A DNA stretch of 64,000 nt from Rapana venosa (lineage: Eukaryota; Mollusca; Gastropoda; Neogastropoda; Muricidae): assembly GCA_028751875.1 (NCBI GenBank), contig CM054157.1, positions 53,100,413-53,164,412 on the forward strand, given 5' to 3'. The notes beneath the pieces were generated by a model, which had not been told where the DNA came from, searched no databases, and worked only from the letters and a program-made list of their open reading frames with translations. This document shows positions 55,930 to 64,000 of this stretch, piece by piece (position 1 is the stretch's first letter; each line of letters begins with the position of its first letter). Made by a program: the position numbers and the translations under genes.

Positions 55930-57240
55930 AGAGACTCATCCCTCTCCCCTTTCTCTCACATCGTCTCCTCCACTCATTCCCCACATTGTGCACACTCGCA
56001 TCATTTACGCATACATACATGCGCACTACAGCACTAGCGTGTGTAGAAACGTGTGTGGAGTTTTATGTATATATATATACAATTTTTCTTTTTGTTTTTC
56101 TGCACAAAGATGTGGACAGAGAGATGTGGGACTATTGTATATAGTGTTGTTGACAAGCATGGAGGACATTTATGGATACGCCGTGAAGGCGGATTGCAAA
56201 GTGACGGACCTTGTGTCGTCTGCGAGGCGCCCTATCGTACACCCAGTTGCTGTGCATTCTTAACTTACTTACTTACCAGTGATAAAAGAACCATGTGGAA
56301 CCATTGAATGATGTCATGTGGGATGTGATGTGTGTGGTGTGGAGAGTGTGATGTGTGGAGAATATGACGTGTGTGATGTGGATATGATGTGTGTGTGTGA
56401 TGTGGAGAATATGTTTTGTGTGATGTGGATATGATGTGTTTGATGTGGATATGATTGTGTGTGTTGTGGAGAATATGATGTGTGATGTGATATGATGTGT
56501 TGGATATGATGTGTGATGTGAGAGATATGATGTTTATGTGTATTGTGGAGTGAAATATGATGTTGGTGTGTGTGTGTGGAGAATATGTGTGTGATGTGGA
56601 TAATATGATGTGTGGGATGTGGAGAATGTGGTATGTTGGAGTTGGAGAAGGAAGTTATGTGTTCTTACACTCTGTTTTCTGTTTGGGTGAAGTACCCTGT
56701 ATGTGTTGGTTGTGTTTGATAGTGCGTGCGTGCATGCATACGTGTGTGTGTGTGTGTTCATGAATATATGCTCATATACATGTATACATGGGTGCATGTG
56801 TGGGTAGAAAAATATTGTGGCTGGTGTTTTTTTTGTTTTTTTGTTTTATGTGCATGCACATGTTGCATGTGAGCATGCGTCTGTATATTAGTGTTTTATC
56901 ACACGTGTGTCAGGGTTTTATGCATCCTTGTGTGCCTGTGTTTGTGTGTGGTGTAATATGTACGTGTACACATGACGTGAAATATATATCGTGGTCATGA
57001 CTGCTGATCATGTTGAAAATCACCACAGTACTTGTTATTTTTAGGCAGTCCGGTAGTTTATGTTAGATTCGACTTGAAGGATTTTACGCTAGTAGGGCAG
57101 AGAGATTTAGAATGCTCAGCATCAGATGTGTCCTCATACCTTCATTTGTTAAGAGAACAGGTTCATTTTGTCAGGAGTGAAGGGAGGGGACAGTTCCAGT
57201 CACTTATGAAATACTGTTCAAGGTACAGGATTTTTGTGTC
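54160..57240 (+). other. probable 3' UTR of the DNTTIP1-like gene
   Basis: After the stop comes mostly non-repetitive sequence with small CA/TG arrays (54270-54309, 55400-55443, 55830-55925) and a degenerate GATGTG repeat. No other open frame with coding character is seen. No AATAAA was noticed before 59522, so the 3' UTR may be several kilobases long; its end is not determined. Confidence 0.35.
56310..56640. repeat. degenerate GATGTG repeat
   Basis: Irregular GATGTGGATATGATGTGT units. Confidence 0.8.
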
Positions 57241-57548
57241 TTCTTCTTCTACGACTGCAACTATCGTTGTCTGTCATATGAGCAAAAATGCGTCGCGCTG
57301 CCGTAAAGCGCCTGGTAAGTCAGGCCCAGCGCATCCGACTTCAGCGTGGGGGAAGAGTCGTTTAATCTTTTCAGTTTTTCTGGAAAATAGGAAAGAAAAT
57401 GGACCAAGAAAATAAGACAAGAAGGAGGTGGCAGGACAAGGCAGGAACAAAGAGAGGGACAGAAAAGAGGGAATTCCTAGCGCAGAATTTCCAGAAGATG
57501 GGATGCTGTGTATACTGACAGGCCCCTGGCATCCCCACGGGGAAGCAT
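57240..57548 (-). mobile_element. element E, full length
   Basis: TTCTTCTTCTACGACTGCAA to CATCCCCACGGGGAAG; uninterrupted reference copy in this window. Confidence 0.65.
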
Positions 57549-57595
57549 TTTTATGTCTGATGTTCAAAGGAAATTTGAACATTTTAAAATTTTTA

Positions 57596-57812
57596 TTCTT
57601 TTATTATCGAGGATAATGGAATAAGCACTTGTGTGCTGTTTTACATCCAGTCCCCGTGTGTATGCGGTTTTGTAAATTGTCATCTGTTTCCACCGGCACA
57701 CAATGGCCTACTCTTACAAAAAGCGGAACAGGATTTTAACGTGTACGCAAGATGTTCTGCGTGCGTTCACACACGGGGCCTCGGTTTACAGTCTCATCCG
57801 AAGGACTTAAGG
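57596..57812 (-). mobile_element. SINE family A, head missing
   Basis: Minus-oriented tail (TTATCGAGGATAATGGAATA) and core ending CTCATCCGAAGGACTTAAGG. Confidence 0.85.
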
Positions 57813-57904
57813 AAATGCTGCAGGGAGAGGGGGGGGTCAGCAGAAGTGTTCAGAGAGGAAGCTTCCTTTTAGTCATAGCCAGTGTTCCAGCCTGCCACTT
57901 TTGA

Positions 57905-58850
57905 CACTAAAGGGGGGTCAGGCCACATCCACATCATGACTTCTGACGCTGTAGTTGAGCGCTTTGATTTGTTGCTTTACAAGATTCAGCGCTATATAAA
58001 TTCCATACATTATTATTATTAGTGCTGTAGGGAGGAGGTCAGGCCACATCCACATCATGACTTCTGACACTGTAGGGGGCATACCACATCCACATCATGA
58101 CTTCTGATGCTGTAAGGGGAGGTCAGGCCACATCCACATCATGACTTCTGACGCTGTAGGGGGTCAGGCCACATCCACATCATGACTTCTGACACTGTAG
58201 GGGGTCAGGCCACATCCACATCATGACTTCTGATGCTGTAAGGGGAGGTCAGGCCACATCCACATCATGACTTCTGACGCTGTAGGGGGTCAGGCCACAT
58301 CCACATCATGACTTCTGACACTGTAGGGGGTCAGGCCACATCCACATCATGACTTCTGACACTGTAGGGGGTCAGGCCACATCCACATCATGACTTCTGA
58401 CGCTGTAGGAGGGAGGTCAGGCCACATCCACATCATGACTTCTGACACTGTAGGGGGGCATACCACATCCACATCATGACTTCTGACGCTGTAGGGAGGA
58501 GGTCAGGCCACATCCACATCATGATGACTCTGACCACTTCAGTGAGGCAGGAGAGTCAGGCCACATCCACATCATGACTTCTGATGCTGTAGGGTTGAGG
58601 CCACATCCACATATGACTTCTGACGCTGTAGGGGTGAGGCCACATCCACATCATGACTTCTGATGCTGTAGGGGTCAGGGTACATCCACATCATGACTTC
58701 TGATGCTGTAGGGGTCAGGGCACATCCACATCATGACTTCTGACAGCTGTAGGGTGGGGGTCAGGCCACATCCACATCATGACTTCTGACATGTAGGGGA
58801 GCATGCCACATCCACATAATGACTTCTGACGCTGCAGGGACCAGGCAATA
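57905..58850 (+). repeat. ~41-bp minisatellite downstream of the gene
   Basis: About 20 units CAGGCCACATCCACATCATG + ACTTCTGACGCTGTAGGGG with variable G-rich joints; interrupted once by a LINE tail at 57950-58022. Confidence 0.92.
57950..58022 (+). mobile_element. isolated LINE 3' tail inside a minisatellite unit
   Basis: GAGCGCTTTGATTTGTTGC through AGCGCTATATAAATTCC and ATTATT interrupts the 41-bp repeat after its GCTGTAG. Same LINE family tail. Confidence 0.65.
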
Positions 58851-59521
58851 CCTGTATCCTGACCTCTGACTGCCCCTCAGCTGCTGCTGCTGCCTTGGAG
58901 TTGTCCTGTCTAGACCAGGGTCCTTATCCAAACCCTCAGGATGTTGTTGGTCAAGTCGTACTGTTGGCAAGATCGACTTGTGTGGTAGTTTCTAGTGTGT
59001 GGGAACCAGTGGAACCAAGTTCTTGGATCAGTTTTTGGCCAAACTCAGACCTCAGGCTCAGCAGTTGTCATTTGTTTTTTGTATGACAAAAGTTCTCATT
59101 CTGTTTGTTATTAGCTCACTTAATCAAGTCACATAAAAAAGTATATATGATTCATTTTTTTAACTGCGCTGATGTTCTTTATCACAACAAGGAAAGCTAA
59201 TCATGAAATATTGTTCTTGTTAAAACAAGCTCAAAGATGTCAAATTTTTTCACCCAAGTATAAAAATTTTTGTCATTTTTTTTTTTTATCTAGATAGGTA
59301 ACGTGATATCGATTTGTGATTGGTTGTTGTCCAATTTTTTTTCTTGTAAAACTGCTGTGGACAAAATTACAGTTTTAACATTTTATGGGGCTTCTTTGAT
59401 GGCTATTGATTTTATGAAAAGGTTTATTTTAGAGACCTTTCTCTTAATAACATCTGTGTATGACATGTATGGATTTGTGTTTTATGAAAGAACATTACAG
59501 AAAAGTGTATTGAAAATTACA

Positions 59522-59527
59522 AATAAA
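59522..59527 (+). terminator. candidate polyadenylation signal AATAAA
   Basis: First AATAAA noticed downstream of the stop codon, in an AT-rich stretch. Possible end of the DNTTIP1-like transcript, about 5.4 kb after the stop. Confidence 0.25.
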
Positions 59528-59624
59528 AAACACAGAAAATGACTAAAGAGTAATTGGCAGCTTATTTGATCCTGTGTGTATATTCTATGTGAAAAATTAG
59601 TAAGTAAACTACTTGTGATTCACG

Positions 59625-59992
59625 GCCCAGGTTCAAGCCCTCCCCGAGACACCCATTCAAGAGAATTTTTCCCCAGGAGGTAACATCAATACCCCAACTC
59701 CACTTCCCCCAAAACTCCTCCAGATGAGACTATAAATGGAGGTCTCATGTACAATCTCACGCATGCAGAACATCTTGCACACATGTTAAAACCTGTCCCA
59801 CCTTTAGGAAGAGCAGGCCATAGCATGCCGGTTGAAATGGATGACAAAATTTGAAAAAGCACGTGCACACTAGTGTCGCGTTTAGACATCAACCCCGAAT
59901 ATTGAATGTGGCTACCTTAACTGTGGGCAAACGGTCGCATACGCAAGATTTCATCAGTGGTGAATCTTGGAGGTGTAGCCTAGGAAAGAAAA
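59625..59992 (+). mobile_element. SINE family D, full length
   Basis: Plus-oriented: B box GGTTCAAGCC, core AGATGAGACTATAAATGG, 3' module AATGTGGCTACCTTAACTG and GGTGAATCTTGGAGG. Confidence 0.8.
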
Positions 59993-60769
59993 GAAGAAAA
60001 GTAGGCTAGAAGCATGAACTGGGGGACTGTGTGTTATCTCAGTGTGGTGAGTGCTGTGGTGTCGCCTTGTGGATGAATGACATTTGTCATTGTACTGGGT
60101 AGTTCTAAAGAAGCGGCTACAGATGGGTGAGGAAGTGTGTGTGTGCGTGCATGCGCGCGTGTGTCGTGTGAGTGAGTGTGTGTGTTTGCATGAGAGAGAG
60201 TGTGTGTGCGTATGTGGGCGTGCGTGTGTACACAGAATGAATTGACAGACTGCAGGCAGTTTAAGCACAAAAGCGATGCAAAAGTGTGTGCATGTGTGTA
60301 CTGTGCGTGTGTGACAAGAGCATGCGACAGACACCCAAGACTTTATGAAGGGGGATTCATGGGTGAGTGCAGAATTACTGTTAAAACTTTCCCGGTGAAC
60401 CTGAGTTAAGAGTATTGGTGTGTGTGTGTGAGACTGTGTGTGTGTATATATGTGTGCGTGTGTGTGTTGGGGTGTGTGTGTGTGTGTGTGTTCGTTCTTG
60501 TATTTCTAACTTCTGTTCACTATAAGTGATATCAGATGGGGAACTGACTGCAGAAATAATAGAAAACATATGGAGAGAAGAGAGCGAGTGTGTGTGTGTG
60601 TGTGTTTAGTGTGTGGGGTGGGTAAGAGAGAGAGAGGGGAAGATGGGGGCTTATAAATCTCTGTTGATTCAAGGTGGGGGTGATTGGAAGAGTTGTAAGC
60701 GTTTTGAAAACAACAACACTGTCATACATTATAATGGGAGTTGTTTTTTTAATCCAGCATTCCCCCTGT

Positions 60770-61000
60770 TCCTTGTCTAGAGCTCCGAGGTTCACCAGTG
60801 GTGAGATTTTGCGTACGCGACCCTACTATTTTGTGCAAAAGATCTGATGGTTAGGTTCTTACATGTTACGCTTAAGTTCACATGTACACGTGGGACCTTG
60901 GCCTAGAGTCTAGTCATAAGAATATTCAGGGAAATGGAGTTGGTACCTGAGTTAAACTCCAGGAGGGAAAAATCCCTCCAAAAAGTCCCTTTAAAAAAAA
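60770..61000 (-). mobile_element. SINE family D, internally deleted
   Basis: CTAGAGCTCCGAGGTTCACC then part of the core (GTGGGACCTTGGCCTAGAG) and GAGTTAAACTCCAGGAGGG. Confidence 0.65.
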
Positions 61001-61224
61001 AATCCCTTAAAAGGACGTCATAGGGACCAGAGACTGTTAACTTGTGCTCTCAGTTGAAATTGGATGATGAGTTTTAACATGCCAACCACGTATTGCTAGA
61101 TAGTGTTTGACGACAAGAGAAAAGATTTTTGCAGTCTTGACTGATTCTTCATAGGGTAGTTTGTCTTGGTTAGAATTTGACAGCTCTCAAGCATGCTGTT
61201 TACTTTTATAAACTGACTTTATAA

Positions 61225-61345
61225 GCTGACAATTCCCGAAGTTGGAATGTGGCCACCTCGATGTTGGGAAGAAAGAAAAAAAAAACCCGTTCGCATACGC
61301 AAAAATCCCACCGTCAGTGAACCTCGAACTCAGCTGAGGAACTGA
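61225..61345 (+). mobile_element. SINE family D 3' module
   Basis: CCCGAAGTTGGAATGTGGCC, CGCATACGCAAAAATCCCAC and GAACCTCGAACTCAGCTGAG. Confidence 0.6.
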
Positions 61346-61389
61346 GAAGAAAAAAAGCTGACAGGAAATCAGATGTGTTGTTTCTCATG

Positions 61390-61715
61390 TTAGAATGACC
61401 TTACAAACAACAGCCTATCAGAAATGCTGTTACCTGACTGTACTCAAACTAATAGCCAATCAGAAGCACTGTTAGATTAGGGTACAAAATGACAGCCAGT
61501 CAGAAACACATGTTAGATTGTAGTACAGGCTGGTAAGCCAATCAGAATCACTGATGGTTTGAATTAATTGACAGCCATCAGACAGGCAGAGAGATAAACT
61601 GTGCAACTTGATAGCCAGTCAGAAACGCTGATGCATGTTGAAAGCAGGTAACCAACCAGAAATGCTGTTTTATGTTGATTAGAGAGAGTGAGAGACTGAC
61701 AGCCTATCAGAGGTC
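61390..61715 (+). repeat. degenerate ~60-bp repeat with CCAATCAG-like motifs
   Basis: About eight units built around (A/C)AGCC(A/T)(A/G)TCAGAAAYGCTG, including two exact CCAATCAGAA. Confidence 0.7.
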
Positions 61716-62013
61716 TTGGTTTAAAAAAAGAAAGCTCATTTGGTCACAGTTTCAAGTTGTCTAACAAGAGTTGTTAATTGTGATGACTTTTTTTTTGGGG
61801 GGGGTCTTATTTTCTTTGCCTTTGTTACAGAATTAGTGTCTGGATCTCAAACATACACGTGTACATTTGTGTTGTTATACTCTGCATGCATTTTTGCATA
61901 GTCATAATTCTTGCGGTGTATACATCTGTGCATATATGCACGTAGTTGTAGACTCATGCACATACATACAAACTGACACATATGTACACACTGACACATA
62001 CGTACGCATGCAT

Positions 62014-62019
<6 letters not shown>

Positions 62020-62044
<25 letters not shown>

Positions 62045-62462
62045 GTTTTGCTTGTTCAATGTTATATTTGTAAGTAAAAGATTGACACATACATACACAC
62101 ACTATACACAACACACACCCCCCCCCCACCCCCCACCACCCCCACCACACACACACACACACACACACCACCACACCACCACCACCACATCACAACACAA
62201 CACAACACAAACACAACCAACACAACACACCACACCACACACACCACACCACACCACACCACACCCCAAAACCACACCACACCCCACACACACACACACA
62301 CAACACACACACACCACCACCACCACCACCACCACACACCACACCCCACACACAAACACACACAACACAACAACTCCCCCCCCTCCCCTCTCCTTCCCTC
62401 CCTCCCCCCCCCCCCCCCCCCCCCCCCCTCCCTCACCCCACCCCCCCCCCCCCACACACACA
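62020..62462. repeat. CA/CCA/C-rich array
   Basis: CA, CACCA and poly-C tracts; almost no G on the plus strand for over 300 bp. Confidence 0.92.
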
Positions 62463-62859
62463 CTAAATGTACCTCAGAAAGCTGCAGTATAGGGCATGCG
62501 AAGGCATTGTGTAACTGGCTTCAGAGACAAATCCTTCACAGTGCTGAGGTTTGTTCTGTTACCTCCCAACCTCTCTCATAGGGCATGGGTTTGATATGAA
62601 TGATGATATAAAATGGATACCACCAGAGGCGAATCTCCTCTGAATAAAAGCATGAGTCAGATGGGCCATCGTCTCTTAAAGAGAAATTTATTTTATATAT
62701 TTTGGTGCTGGGGTCAGTTTTGCTCAACAAGAAATTGTCATGTAGGTTTTGATTCAGATTTTTTTGTTTGTTTTTTTGTTTTCTTTTTTTTACAAATCTG
62801 GATTTAGAGCGGGGGAGAAGGGGTAGAAATTTGAAGTCAGTGAAAAGAGAGGAGACAGA

Positions 62860-62976
62860 CAGGGAGAGAGAAAAGTGGTGTGTAAGTGTGGAGACAGAGA
62901 GAGTGGAGAGACAGAGAGAGACGGGGGGGGGGGGGGGGGGACAGAGACACAGAAAGATGTGTGTGTGGACAGAGAG

Positions 62977-63013
<37 letters not shown>

Positions 63014-63090
63014 TGTGAGTGTGGAGAGAGAGAATGGAGAGAGAGTGGGGGGGGGTGGGGGAGAGAGAGAGAGAGAGAGAGAGAGAGTCA
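62860..63090. repeat. GA-rich array with poly-G
   Basis: (GA)n and G-runs; antisense Ser/Leu frames are artefacts. Confidence 0.9.
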
Positions 63091-63309
63091 AAGCTAGGAT
63101 TTTTTGTGTGGAAATTGTGTAATATTGTTATAATTGTGGATCCTGTATCATGTGTTGGAAATATCTCATTATGATCATATTCACGGAGGGTAACGTCAGT
63201 CATGCTTTAATAGAGATTGTGGTGTTTTCGTCACAAATGGTTTGTGTAGTGTGGAACTTTTTGTGTGTGTGGAGAATATTGCTTGCTTTATGTTTTTGGC
63301 AATTTCTTC

Positions 63310-63329
63310 TTCTCTGTCTGTCTGTCTGT

Positions 63330-63364
<35 letters not shown>

Positions 63365-63390
63365 TCTCTCTCTGTCTCTCTCTCTCTCCG
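63310..63390. repeat. TCTG/CCTG/TC array
   Basis: Tetranucleotide (TGTC)n, (TGCC)n then (TC)n. The remaining sequence to 64000 is AT-rich with TG tracts and no gene seen. Confidence 0.9.
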
Positions 63391-63652
63391 TCACTCATAA
63401 TTTACAAAAAAATGAATTAATGAACATGTATACTTTTAGAACTTTGAGCTTTCCTTTTTTTTTTCTTTTTTTAAAATGTATTTTATTTGTTCTGTTATTT
63501 CCAGTATTTGAGCTGGCATATTCTCCCTCTCAACCCCCTCCCCTCCCCTTTTCCTCTTAAAAAAGAAAAATTGTATCAGAATGTGTATCAGTGCAGTTGA
63601 TCTTTTCCTTTGTCTTTCAATGAGTTAATCCCAAAGTGTGTTCTGAACTTTA

Positions 63653-63658
63653 AATAAA
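63653..63658 (+). terminator. candidate polyadenylation signal AATAAA
   Basis: AATAAA followed by a T-rich stretch and TGTG-rich sequence, a typical cleavage-site context. A second possible end of the same transcript. Confidence 0.2.
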
Positions 63659-64000
63659 AATTTTTTCTCATTTTATGGAACACTATTGCATCATTTTTGG
63701 TTCTGTTGTCAGAAATGTGTGACTTATGTTTGTGTGATGGTCAGGGCAATATTCATTATTATGTATTTTGAGTAACTGAGGTCGTTTTGTCTGTCTGCAG
63801 CTACGGAAGTGAATATATCATATTATATATTTTTTCATGCATTGACTTTTTGTTTTGTTTGCCTGTTTGAGTGTGTGTGACTTTGAGAGGGAGAGAGAGA
63901 GAGTGTGTGTGTGTGTTTAATGTATGTGTTTACATACATATGTGTGTGTGTACACATGAATGTGTGTTTGTGCATGTGTGTGTATTTGAGACCCTAGAAC

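Overview
The window is eukaryotic nuclear DNA, most likely from a marine gastropod mollusc (inference). Reasons: genes are split into short exons with GT..AG introns, simple repeats are very dense, LINEs of CR1/L2-like and RTE-like type are present, and many tRNA-headed SINEs share a core containing CGGATGAGAC..TAAACCGAGGTCCCGTGTG, of the kind known from molluscan genomes. There are no bacterial operons, rRNA genes or CRISPR arrays. Nearly all the long open frames are microsatellite or minisatellite translations.

Two cellular genes can be supported. (1) A 17-coding-exon plus-strand gene, 24261-54159, encodes a homologue of DNTTIP1 (TdIF1), the dimeric DNA-binding subunit of the MiDAC HDAC1/2 complex. 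Every intron is GT..AG and all 16 junction phases agree. The predicted protein is about 1,332 residues against about 330 in human: roughly 900 residues of disordered Ser/Pro/Thr-rich extension (with a PVDLS CtBP-type motif), then the conserved dimerisation region, an RKGRPP AT-hook-like motif, a SKI/SNO/DAC-like DNA-binding domain, an RS stretch and an acidic tail. One apparent 1-nt deletion near 34599 breaks the large exon 4. (2) One minus-strand exon, 2858-3048, encodes the propeptide and cysteine switch (PRCGLPD) of a matrix metalloproteinase; the rest of that gene is off the left edge or unrecognised.

Layout. 1-2850: low-complexity DNA, SINEs. 2858-3048: MMP exon. 3085-4112: 26-bp minisatellite. 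4.2-18.4 kb: simple repeats, SINE families A, B, C and E, LINE fragments, a nested tRNA-headed retroposon. 18.4-21.5 kb: decayed CR1/L2-like LINE on the minus strand. 21.5-22.9 kb: TG arrays and a 41-bp minisatellite. 23.7 kb: perfect 23-bp foldback. 24.26-54.16 kb: the DNTTIP1-like gene, whose introns hold SINEs, an RTE-like remnant, two TTAA-flanked piggyBac-type non-autonomous elements and several minisatellites. 54.2-64 kb: probable long 3' UTR and intergenic DNA with another minisatellite, SINEs and simple repeats.

The most striking structure is in the gene itself. Two large minisatellites are serial copies of its own 3' splice sites: about 24 copies of the exon 4 acceptor (31.86-33.53 kb) and 14 copies of the exon 15 acceptor plus its first ~43 coding bases (48.3-49.9 kb), each array ending at the genuine exon. 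A third array starts at the exon 16 donor. Also notable are a SINE family whose head fuses a tRNA-like A box to a 5S rRNA-like internal promoter, and SINEs that exchange heads and tails around one conserved core.
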